Of a stretch of 64,000 nt of DNA, positions 19,701-26,391 are shown piece after piece. Position numbers and translations under genes: made by a program. The notes under the pieces were generated by a model. It was not told the origin of the DNA, made no database searches, and saw only the letters and a program-made list of their open reading frames with translations. How positions within the stretch are numbered: the stretch's first letter is position 1; each line of letters opens with the position of its first letter. Source of the stretch: Methanobrevibacter gottschalkii DSM 11977 (GTDB lineage: Archaea > Methanobacteriota > Methanobacteria > Methanobacteriales > Methanobacteriaceae); NCBI RefSeq assembly GCF_003814835.1, contig NZ_RKRG01000002.1:522315-586314 (forward strand), given 5' to 3'.

Positions 19701-20757
19701 TGTTTACAACTCATTTAAAGGCACAGACTGGTCATATGATGGCAATAAATTCACATATGCTAAGGTTTTAAAAGTCAATGAGTCTGTTAGTTTTGAGATT
19801 GTATTCGATGCTGTTAGTCCTGGTAATTGGACTAATGTTGTTGTTGCAGGTTCCAATGAAACTGATAACAAAACAGGTAATAATACTACTAAAGTTTATA
19901 AGCCGGATATGACTGTTGAGAAGCTTTCTTTGAATAGGACTGTTTATGTTGGTAATCAGACTGTCTTTACTATTGTTGTTCGCAATACTGGTGATTGTGA
20001 TTTAGGTGAGGTTTTCATTGTTGAAAAAGCTCCAGAAGGACTTGTTTACAACTCATTTAAAGGCACAGACTGGTCATATGATGGCAATAAATTCACATAT
20101 GCTAAGGTTTTAAAAGTCAATGAGTCTGTTAGTTTTGAGATTGTATTCGATGCTGTTAGTCCTGGTAATTGGACTAATGTTGTTGTTGCAGGTTCAAATT
20201 TAACAGGTAATAAGACTGGTAATAATACTACTAAGGTTTATAATCCTGGTTTGAAGGTTGAAAAAATCACTTTGGATCCTGTTGTGTCTGTTGGTGAGAT
20301 TACATCTTTTGAGATTGTTGTCCGTAATACTGGTGATTGTAAACTTGGTGATGTTTTTGTTCATGAAGATAGTTATGAAGGTTTAAGGTTCCATAGTTTC
20401 AGGGGTGATATGTGGAAACAGAAAGGTGATACTTTCTATTATCAGGGTGTTTTAAATCCTGGTGAGTCAGTGTCATTTGTAATTTTATTTACTACTTTAA
20501 AACCTGGAAATTTCACTAATATTGTTACTGCTGGTTCCAATGTTACTAACAATACTACTACTGAAAACAAAACCAAAGTAATAGAAAATCACACTAACAA
20601 CAATACTAATGGTACTAATAAAACAGTTAATAATGAAACCAAAGAGGTTAATGTTCATAAGGTTGATACTTCAAGAGCAACTGGTAATCCGTTACTCGCA
20701 TTACTCATGGTTCTTTTAATGATTAGTGTGACTTCTGTTAGAAAATTCAAAAAATAA
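16711..20757 (+). CDS. Adhesin-like surface protein, beta-helix plus DUF11-type repeats
   Basis: A 1348-residue secreted protein. I start it at ATG 16711 because AGGAGGTGA (16694-16702) lies 8 nt upstream and a signal peptide (MKIKSIYKILIFSIVLLISLSAVAA) follows directly. Upstream in-frame ATGs lack both. Residues about 60-430 are a right-handed beta-helix with many NNTFINN/GGAI-type turns (polymorphic outer-membrane/pectate-lyase-like repeats). Then come six DUF11/CARDB-like beta-sandwich units of about 114 residues, four of them nearly identical. A Thr/Asn-rich spacer and a C-terminal membrane helix with a basic tail (RKFKK) anchor it. Dozens of N-x-S/T sites suggest N-glycosylation. A role in contact with bacteria, host or other cells is typical of the family but inferred here. 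Confidence 0.82.
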   Translation: MKIKSIYKILIFSIVLLISLSAVAAEESMDNTTSNDDVLTSDSHDDVLTLNSNDDILTSSEKTWYVGKNTTVGGSGTQEDPFNNIELALNHSSSNDTIYINPGVYDGPHNTNLKIDIDNLTIKAKPNSVLLNANINNTRVFEVTGNDVSISGLNFSNVYMEYGGVIKWDGNGGSLTDSTIKNSKSRVGSIRWEGNNAIINNITILNSTSENGILVISGTSSNITNSTIRDTKGYYGAVMFGGKFNIIDNCTFINNTAWMNGGGVYDWGANNTVSNSLFIANNGTRGGAILTYENQPNRMNIINNTFINNIGGQAGAIVVRRAGANIDNCTFINNSAGSAGAVLILSEANITNSIFENNSASTVGGAVYITGDGSTIDNSIFINNTANNDGGAIYWSGENGTVTNTIFINNTVNNGTGEAIGYINNVTLNNVTLVNNNIEQVIVNESTPTFEYVFKLTEGYSNVKLTDNYTAFCTEKTKWSSSPRTPLIPHNDLSILKNHITGESVAEYLKILIYKYLKDPDRIRNLQQKIWIFTDDNYIDSTDSIIKEVISDYNSGFRIPNQGFSEIINDTTVLRIDFKSYNITKQIQNMIGFKSSIENITYNMSVVKNTLTPAVILGNQTTFEIKVTNTGSYYLTNVSVIEDGYDGLIYNSFSDPSGKWIFSRNSDGKPMWTYNGTLYVGISYSFNVTFNTTKTGNFTNFVVVTSNETDNKTTNNTTKVYKPDMTVEKLSLNRTVYVGNQTVFTIVVRNTGDCDLGDVFVVEKAPEGLVYNSFKGTDWSYNNGKFTYGKVLKVNESVSFEIVFDAVSPGNWTNVVVAGSNETDNKTGNNTTKVYKPDMTVEKLSLNRTVYVGNQTVFTIVVRNTGDCDLGEVFVVEKAPEGLVYNSFKGTDWSYDGNKFMYGKTLKVGESASFDIVFDTISPGNWTNVVVAGSNVTDNKTGNNTTKVYKPDMTVEKLSLNRTVYVGNQTVFTIVVRNTGDCDLGEVFIVEKAPEGLVYNSFKGTDWSYDGNKFTYAKVLKVNESVSFEIVFDAVSPGNWTNVVVAGSNETDNKTGNNTTKVYKPDMTVEKLSLNRTVYVGNQTVFTIVVRNTGDCDLGEVFIVEKAPEGLVYNSFKGTDWSYDGNKFTYAKVLKVNESVSFEIVFDAVSPGNWTNVVVAGSNLTGNKTGNNTTKVYNPGLKVEKITLDPVVSVGEITSFEIVVRNTGDCKLGDVFVHEDSYEGLRFHSFRGDMWKQKGDTFYYQGVLNPGESVSFVILFTTLKPGNFTNIVTAGSNVTNNTTTENKTKVIENHTNNNTNGTNKTVNNETKEVNVHKVDTSRATGNPLLALLMVLLMISVTSVRKFKK
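18871..20238 (+). repeat. Four tandem 342-bp repeats coding DUF11-type units
   Basis: The segment starting TATAAGCCGG recurs at 18871, 19213, 19555 and 19897, exactly 342 bp apart, so each unit encodes 114 residues. The units are nearly identical at DNA level, including synonymous positions. Diverged units flank them on both sides (about 18529-18870 and from 20239). The repeats keep frame, so gain or loss of a unit would not break the protein. Confidence 0.9.
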
Positions 20758-20762
20758 ATATA

Positions 20763-20815
20763 AAAATTAAGGATTCATTATTATAAAACTCCTTAATTTT
20801 TTTCTTCTTTTTTTA
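20763..20815 (+). terminator. Terminator after the adhesin gene
   Basis: AAAATTAAGG (20763-20772) pairs with CCTTAATTTT (20791-20800) around an 18-nt loop, followed by T-rich runs to about 20815. Confidence 0.55.
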
Positions 20816-20845
20816 GCAAAATTTAGATTAGATATTCAATTTAAG

Positions 20846-21550
20846 AGGTTATTTAAACCATGTTATCAAATCGACAATGATTTTATTAGTCAAAGCAGAT
20901 ATTTCACGAATTATAAAAAAGAAATTGAGAAATTTGCTAATGTGTTTTGGTGAAGTTGATCTGCCTGATATTAAAAGCATTAATTGGAAAATATGCTTCG
21001 AGAGAAACAATCAAATGCTTGTAAACATTTGTTATTGGTGATTAATGGCTTATTACACTCTGAAACTGGTGGTCTTAAATTAATGAATCTTAATGAAGAA
21101 AGGTTAAACATGCTGTATGAAAGGTTTCTTTTAAATTACTTTAAAAAAGAACATCCTTGCATTTTAACTCATGCTCCTCAGATTAAATTGATGAGGAATA
21201 TGATGAATTGCTTCCGATGATGAACATTGTAATATGAAAATAAGATTCTGATTTTTGCTAAGTTTTACAAACACAATACTTCTGAAAATTATGGAAGGAA
21301 TATACATCGCAACAATAAATTATATCAGATTTTCACTTATGTTTAAAATAAAGAGATTGAACTTAAAGAAAACGATGTTTAAATATCAGGAATGTTACTT
21401 TATTCAAGGACAAATGAAAATATTCAACAGGATAGTGACTATATAATGGGTGGAAATAAGATCAGCATGAAAATCCCGGATCAGAATCATGATTTTGAAA
21501 TGATTAAACAGCAATTTGATAAAATTGCGACAGATTTCACTAACCACTAA
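20846..21550 (+). pseudogene. mcrC: Decayed McrC-like 5-methylcytosine restriction subunit
   Basis: No intact frame exists, but reading across frames rebuilds an McrC-like protein in order. The pieces are DLPDIKSINWK, LLLVINGLLHSETGG, ERLNMLYERFLLNYF, APQIK then DEEYDELLP in a shifted frame, KLYQIFTYV, NKEIELKEND, SGMLLYSRTNE, and MGGNKISMKI, ending at TAA 21548. At least two frameshifts and several internal stops separate them. The catalytic DTKYY of McrC reads FAKFY here, so an active-site Asp is also lost. McrC partners with the McrB GTPase to cut methylated DNA; no mcrB is in the window. Short open frames at 20984-21220 and 21255-21446 are fragments of this remnant or shadows, not genes. 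Confidence 0.75.
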
Positions 21551-21600
21551 TTATATATCTCTTCCCAACATACTATATCCTAAGTAATAAGAGGGAAATT

Positions 21601-22389
21601 ATGGATAATAGGAAAGTGATTATAATTGCACTAATAGCAGTTATTGTTGTTTTAGGAGGTTTAATTGCATATTCACTTTTTACTCAAAACCAAGTCCAAT
21701 ATCAGACAATAGCTGTTAGCAATGCAACAACAATGGAAGTGCCGGTCTCTAAAAATTCAACATTTTTCAATGACGCACTAGGAATCAAATACTATCAGGA
21801 TGACAAAAGCGGCGTTCAGGTGATTAGCTGGAACGGCCAGGAACAAGCATCAGCTAAAGGAGCAGTCAATATTGCCTCTCAATTTGAAAAACAAAAGGCA
21901 GGAACAACACAGTCAATTGAAAACGGAGTGCCAGTTTATGAAAATAAAAAATTGCGTTGCTTTATAATTGAAGTTAAAAATGCAACAACAAATGACAACA
22001 TTATAATCGTTGCAAAAGATAAGAACGTGGCTTTGCACATGCTTAAAAGCATCAAATTCGGCGTAAGCAACATTACAAATGCAGCTCAAGTCGAACCTTA
22101 TGCTGAATCTGGTGGAAACCATTTAAATGACAATAATGACACTGTCTTTGTCTTTTATCCATGGTATGTATATGATGAAGGTGATTATGATGCATATGAT
22201 GACTATTCTTCAAGGGATTCAGAATATGCAGATGACAGTTATTATGACTATTCTTCAAGTGATTCAGAATATGCAGATGACAGTTATTATGACTATTCTT
22301 CAAGTGATTCAGAATATGCAGATGACAGTTATGATGAGGAATATGACGAGTCAGATGAAGATTATGAAAGTTCAGAGGACTTTAATTAA
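21601..22389 (+). CDS. Membrane-anchored protein with acidic Ser/Asp/Tyr repeat tail
   Basis: A 262-residue protein with one N-terminal membrane helix (residues 6-27), so the rest is probably outside the cell. The central part (about 40-165) is a globular domain containing NALGIKYY-like and EVKNATTNDNIIIVAKDKN segments, similar in style to small PsbP/DUF-type domains of methanobacterial surface proteins; I do not recognise a named family. From about residue 185 the sequence becomes an acidic, tyrosine-rich tail with three 15-residue repeats of the form DYSSxDSEYADDSYY. GAGGG upstream serves as ribosome-binding site. Function unknown. Confidence 0.6.
   Translation: MDNRKVIIIALIAVIVVLGGLIAYSLFTQNQVQYQTIAVSNATTMEVPVSKNSTFFNDALGIKYYQDDKSGVQVISWNGQEQASAKGAVNIASQFEKQKAGTTQSIENGVPVYENKKLRCFIIEVKNATTNDNIIIVAKDKNVALHMLKSIKFGVSNITNAAQVEPYAESGGNHLNDNNDTVFVFYPWYVYDEGDYDAYDDYSSRDSEYADDSYYDYSSSDSEYADDSYYDYSSSDSEYADDSYDEEYDESDEDYESSEDFN
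22201..22335 (+). repeat. Three 45-bp tandem repeats
   Basis: Units beginning GACTATTCTTCAAG start at 22201, 22246 and 22291. Each encodes 15 residues of the acidic tail. The copies differ at only a few bases, which suggests recent slippage or recombination. Confidence 0.85.
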
Positions 22390-22576
22390 AGTAATCTGAA
22401 TGGCTTTTTTTGGTTGGTTTGACAGGTTATGACCTATTAAACCCTCAGTATGTTGAGTATAAAAAATAAATATTGGTACACAGCAAGGAGTGCAACTTCT
22501 GGATAAATATCTTTTTTAGAAATAAGTAAATATTCATAAATAGATATAATATTGTATTTAATATTGGTGTTATCTT

Positions 22577-22891
22577 ATGGATGAATTAAAATCTGAAATT
22601 ATTAAATTTCAAAAAGAAAGGGATTGGAAAAAGTTTCACACACCTGAAAACTTGGCAAAATCAATATCAATCGAAGCAGCTGAACTTCTAGAACATTTCC
22701 AATGGGGCAAAGATTACAGCATAAATGAGGTTGCCGATGAACTTGCAGATGTATTGAATTATTGTATTTTAATGGCTGATGCACTTGATTTAGATATTAA
22801 AGAAATTGTTTTAAATAAAATGAAAAAGAATGCTGTTAAATATCCTGTTGATAAAGCCCGAGGCAATGCAGCAAAGTATACGGAGTTATAG
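22577..22891 (+). CDS. MazG-like nucleotide pyrophosphohydrolase
   Basis: A 104-residue all-alpha NTP pyrophosphohydrolase of the compact MazG/dCTPase (RS21-C6) type, which cleaves nucleoside triphosphates to monophosphate and pyrophosphate. The metal-binding motif is visible as EAAELLEHFQW (about 34-44) followed by DELADVLNYCILMADAL (about 54-70). The next gene, a nuclease-helicase, starts 2 bp after the stop, so the two are almost certainly expressed together. GGTG at 22565-22568 is the likely ribosome-binding site. The substrate is unknown; roles in nucleotide-pool cleaning or defence are both possible. Confidence 0.82.
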   Translation: MDELKSEIIKFQKERDWKKFHTPENLAKSISIEAAELLEHFQWGKDYSINEVADELADVLNYCILMADALDLDIKEIVLNKMKKNAVKYPVDKARGNAAKYTEL

Positions 22892-22892
22892 T

Positions 22893-24761
22893 ATGATTGT
22901 TTATGAAGCAACCAAAGCAGAATTCATTGACTCTGTATTTTCCGGTTCGATTACAGATGAAATTTATGAAATTTATCAACAGAAAATAGGAAAATCTGGA
23001 AAATCACAGATCATGTCCTGGGAAAACTCAATGCAATATATGTACAGGGTGTTAGAAGATCCGGAAATTCCTGATGATTCAGGTGTTGCTATCGAGTTTA
23101 CAATTCCAACAACATCAAAAAGAATTGATTTCATATTAACAGGTCTTAATCAGTTTCATGAGGATTCTGTTGTTATTATTGAACTTAAGCAGTGGATGGA
23201 AGCTCAGAAAGTTGAAGGCAAGGATGGTGTTGTAAAAACCATTCTTGGAGGAGGACTTCGAGAAACAACTCACCCATCTTATCAGGTTTGGTCATATGCA
23301 TCATTAATTAAGAACTTTAATCAAACAGTTGATGAAGATGAAATTGGACTTTATCCATGTGCATATCTGCATAACTATGATTTTACAGATGCTGATGATC
23401 TTAGCGATGAAATTTATAAACCATACTATGATAAAGCTCCATTATATGGAAAAAGAGATGCGTTAAAACTTAGAAATTTCATTAAAAAATACATAAGGCA
23501 TGGAGATAATTCAGATATTCTGTATCGCATTGATAATGGAAAAATCAGGCCTTCCAGGAAACTTCAGGATTCACTTTCAAGCATGCTTGAAGGCAACAAG
23601 GAATTTGTCATGATTGATGAACAGAAAATAGCATATGAAATGGCTATTAAAATGGCTCGTGAATCATATTTAGATGATAAAAAACGAGTTTTAATCATTG
23701 AAGGAGGACCGGGGACTGGTAAATCGGTAGTGGCTATTAATTTGCTAGTTGATATTATTGCCGATGATATGCTATCTTTATACGTTACAAAAAACTCCGC
23801 TCCAAGAAATGTATTTTTTGAAAAGTTGCGAGGAGACAAATACTCTTTAAGCTATTTAAAAAATTTATTTAAAGGTTCCGGATCCTTTACAAAATCTAAA
23901 TCAAATGAATTCGATGCAATTATTGTTGATGAGGCACACAGACTGAATGAAAAGTCAGGACTATTTGGCAATTTAGGTGAAAACCAGGTAAAAGAAATAA
24001 TGAATGCATCTAAATTTTCAGCATTTTTTATAGATAAACATCAAAAGATTTCATTAAAAGATTATGGCAGTGTTGAAGCTATAAGGAAATTTGCCCAAGA
24101 ATTTGATGCTGAAGTTGAGCAAATTAAATTAACTTCCCAATTTAGATGCAATGGGTCAGATGGATACTTATCATGGCTTAATAATGTCTTGGAGATTGAA
24201 GAAACTGCAAATTTTGATGGATTTGACTTTGACTATGATTTTAGAGTTGTAGATTCTCCCAATGAACTGAAAAATCTGATTTTTGAAAAAAACAAAGAAA
24301 ACAATAATGCACGCCTGCTTGCAGGATACTGCTGGAACTGGATAAAAGAAGGAAAAAACAATTCAGATGTACATGATATTGAAATTGATGACTTTTCAAT
24401 GAGCTGGAACTTGGGAAACTCAGATACATGGGCAATTGATGATAATTCAGTAAATGAAGTGGGATGTATCCACACATCACAAGGTCTTGAATTTGATTAT
24501 GTTGGTGTAATCATTGGAAATGATATGAGATTCGATGGTGAACACATCATAACTGATTTTAATCAACGTGCAAAGACAGATAAATCTTTATTTGGAATAA
24601 AAAAGAAACATAAAGAAAATCCAGATGAAGCCTTAAAAGTTGCAGATGAAATAATTAAAAATACTTATCGCACACTGATGACACGTGGAATGAAAGGATG
24701 TTATATTTACTGTGAGGATATGCTGCTTCAAGCTTATTTTAAAGAAAGATTTGGTAATTAA
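22893..24761 (+). CDS. DUF2075 P-loop helicase-like protein with N-terminal nuclease-like domain
   Basis: A 622-residue protein. I start it at ATG 22893, where GGAG (22882-22885) inside the end of the upstream gene lies 7 nt before. Residues about 60-105 carry a PD-(D/E)xK-like pattern (Glu68, Asp79 in KRIDF, Glu97-Leu-Lys99 in VIIELKQ). The C-terminal part is a superfamily-1-like DUF2075 ATPase: Walker A GGPGTGKS at 271-278, IIVDEAHRL as Walker B, LTSQFRCNG as motif III/IV, HTSQGLEFDYVG and TLMTRGMKGCYIY as late helicase motifs. This makes a probable nuclease-ATPase acting on nucleic acid. Tight coupling with the MazG-like gene suggests joint function. The nuclease call rests on spacing of acidic residues only. 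Confidence 0.72.
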   Translation: MIVYEATKAEFIDSVFSGSITDEIYEIYQQKIGKSGKSQIMSWENSMQYMYRVLEDPEIPDDSGVAIEFTIPTTSKRIDFILTGLNQFHEDSVVIIELKQWMEAQKVEGKDGVVKTILGGGLRETTHPSYQVWSYASLIKNFNQTVDEDEIGLYPCAYLHNYDFTDADDLSDEIYKPYYDKAPLYGKRDALKLRNFIKKYIRHGDNSDILYRIDNGKIRPSRKLQDSLSSMLEGNKEFVMIDEQKIAYEMAIKMARESYLDDKKRVLIIEGGPGTGKSVVAINLLVDIIADDMLSLYVTKNSAPRNVFFEKLRGDKYSLSYLKNLFKGSGSFTKSKSNEFDAIIVDEAHRLNEKSGLFGNLGENQVKEIMNASKFSAFFIDKHQKISLKDYGSVEAIRKFAQEFDAEVEQIKLTSQFRCNGSDGYLSWLNNVLEIEETANFDGFDFDYDFRVVDSPNELKNLIFEKNKENNNARLLAGYCWNWIKEGKNNSDVHDIEIDDFSMSWNLGNSDTWAIDDNSVNEVGCIHTSQGLEFDYVGVIIGNDMRFDGEHIITDFNQRAKTDKSLFGIKKKHKENPDEALKVADEIIKNTYRTLMTRGMKGCYIYCEDMLLQAYFKERFGN

Positions 24762-24869
24762 TTTTTAGATTCAATATATTTAATCATTCCAAAGCCCATA
24801 AAAGTAATTCCAATAAGATAATGATTTTGACTTATTCATATTTATTTTATTACATGTGCATATTATCGA

Positions 24870-24961
24870 TTGTATTCGGCAATTGCATTAATCTTAATAA
24901 TATTATCGATTGTACTTGACAATTATATTAAAATTATCATTTTGTCAATTATACTGGACAA
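24870..24961. promoter_or_regulatory. Three spaced copies of a 13-bp operator-like repeat
   Basis: TTGTATTCGGCAA (24870-24882), TTGTACTTGACAA (24910-24922) and TTATACTGGACAA (24949-24961) follow one another with 40- and 39-bp spacing. The first two sit in a longer shared context beginning TATTATCGAT. The middle copy is partly palindromic (TTGT...ACAA). They lie 60-150 bp before the AAA/DUF4143 ATPase gene and overlap its likely promoter, so a repressor or activator site cluster is a reasonable guess. Confidence 0.45.
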
Positions 24962-25019
24962 AACTTATATATTTTAAAATACAAAATTCCACATAACAAG
25001 CATTATCTGGGGAATAGCA

Positions 25020-26228
25020 ATGATTAAAAGGAAATTGTACTTAAACCAAATTGAAAGGTTAATGGATAAAGAACCTATCAAAATTATAACTGGAGTTAGA
25101 AGAAGTGGTAAAACATATTTATTAAAAAGCATTCAAGAAGAACTAAAAAACAGGGGAATAAACGAAGAGAACATATTCATAATTTCATTTGAATCCATGA
25201 AATACAACAAAATAGAAAACTTCAGAGAGCTTGATGAATGCATCATCAACCTGACCAGAAATACAAAAGGCAAAATCTACTTATTATTTGACGAAATACA
25301 AAATGTAAAAAACTGGGAAAAAAGCATAAATGCATGCAGAGTAGACCTCGACTGCGACATATACATCACAGGATCCAACTCAGAACTGCTATCCGGTGAA
25401 ATGGCAACACTGATATCTGGAAGATACTATCAAATAAATATTTACCCATTTTCATTTTCAGAATTCATACAATACAAAAAGGAAATAGAAAAAACAGATA
25501 TTGATGACTTGGAAGAACTATTTAAAGAGTATGTGGAATATGGTGGAATGCCTCCAATACAACAGGTAGCAACAGAAGACAAGTATTCCTATCTGGGAGA
25601 CATATACAATACAATACTTCTAAAAGACATTATTGCACGGCACAACATCAGAAACACAGACATGTTAAACCGTATACTTGACTATGTAATAATGAACCTT
25701 GGAAAAAACTTCTCAGCAACCAATATTGTCAAATACATGAAATACGAGAGAAGAAAGATATCAAAAGATACTATACTCGATTACATACTATACTCCAAAA
25801 ATGCATGCTTCATACATCAAGCACCAAGGGAGGACATAAAAGGAAAGAAAGTACTGAAGCACAATGAGAAATATTTCCTGGTCGATCACGGATTCTACCA
25901 AGCAAAATACGGCGAAATTGAAAATATGGGTTCCATCCTTGAAAACATAGTCTACATAGAACTACTTAGAAGAGGATACGATGTAAAAGTGGGAATAATC
26001 AATAAAAAAGAAATAGATTTCGTCTGCACTAAAGATAAAAAAAGAATATATATTCAGGTAACATATAAATTGGAAAATGATGAAACAATTGAAAGGGAAT
26101 TTTCAGGGCTTGTAAAAATCAACGACAACTTTGACAAATACGTTTTAAGCATGGATAAACTAGATTTCTCCGGAAGCGGATTAAAGCACAGAAACATCAT
26201 AGACTTTTTAACATCAGACTATATTTAA
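25020..26228 (+). CDS. AAA/DUF4143 family ATPase
   Basis: A 402-residue member of the AAA_14-DUF4143 family, abundant in archaea and anaerobic bacteria and of unknown function. Walker A is GVRRSGKTYLL (about residues 25-35), Walker B is IYLLFDEIQNV, and a sensor-like DIYITGSNSELLSGEM follows. The C-terminal DUF4143 part includes VGIINKKEIDFVCTKDKKRIYIQVTY, a restriction-nuclease-like fold pattern (E-x-D ... Q-V-x-Y). Codon choice looks different from neighbours, with many ATA and ACA codons, which hints at separate origin. It stands alone, preceded by three operator-like repeats. Some relatives are suspected toxin or mobile-element genes. Confidence 0.8.
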   Translation: MIKRKLYLNQIERLMDKEPIKIITGVRRSGKTYLLKSIQEELKNRGINEENIFIISFESMKYNKIENFRELDECIINLTRNTKGKIYLLFDEIQNVKNWEKSINACRVDLDCDIYITGSNSELLSGEMATLISGRYYQINIYPFSFSEFIQYKKEIEKTDIDDLEELFKEYVEYGGMPPIQQVATEDKYSYLGDIYNTILLKDIIARHNIRNTDMLNRILDYVIMNLGKNFSATNIVKYMKYERRKISKDTILDYILYSKNACFIHQAPREDIKGKKVLKHNEKYFLVDHGFYQAKYGEIENMGSILENIVYIELLRRGYDVKVGIINKKEIDFVCTKDKKRIYIQVTYKLENDETIEREFSGLVKINDNFDKYVLSMDKLDFSGSGLKHRNIIDFLTSDYI

Positions 26229-26391
26229 TGAATGTAAAATAGCATTTTTTACTGTATGGAAATATCCTGCATTTTCATTTAATGCTATTGCGAATATAAT
26301 AGAAGTGCTTGATAATAAATAAATATCCAATTAACATAATTTAAATAATTTAGATACAATATTGTTATACATAAACAATTAAGGTAATCAT

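Noticed and set aside
18871..20238. Regular 342-bp repeats as a possible CRISPR array or satellite
   Set aside because: The units are coding, keep one frame across the adhesin gene and have no spacers; they are protein-domain repeats.
20984..21220. A 78-residue open frame as an independent small gene
   Set aside because: It is one segment of the decayed mcrC; neighbouring segments continue the same protein in other frames.
21255..21446. A 63-residue open frame as a small gene
   Set aside because: It runs in a frame different from the McrC-like reading of the same bases, which is the meaningful one.
22127..22399. A 90-residue methionine-rich open frame overlapping the acidic tail gene
   Set aside because: It is the shifted-frame shadow of the 45-bp repeats; repetition of MTILQVIQNMQ comes from the repeat, and the other frame has the signal anchor and ribosome-binding site.
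22390..22576. A relatively GC-richer gap with short hairpins (around AGGTTATGACCT) as a tRNA or small RNA gene
   Set aside because: No cloverleaf or T-loop consensus could be drawn; the hairpins are short and could arise by chance.
24862..24962. Three short repeats at 40-bp spacing as a mini CRISPR array
   Set aside because: Repeats are only 13 bp and diverged, no cas gene is nearby, and they lie in a promoter position; operator sites fit better.
26234..26252. GTAAAA/TTTTAC inverted repeat as a terminator after the DUF4143 ATPase gene
   Set aside because: The stem is only six weak pairs and the T run is part of it; too little to list as a feature.
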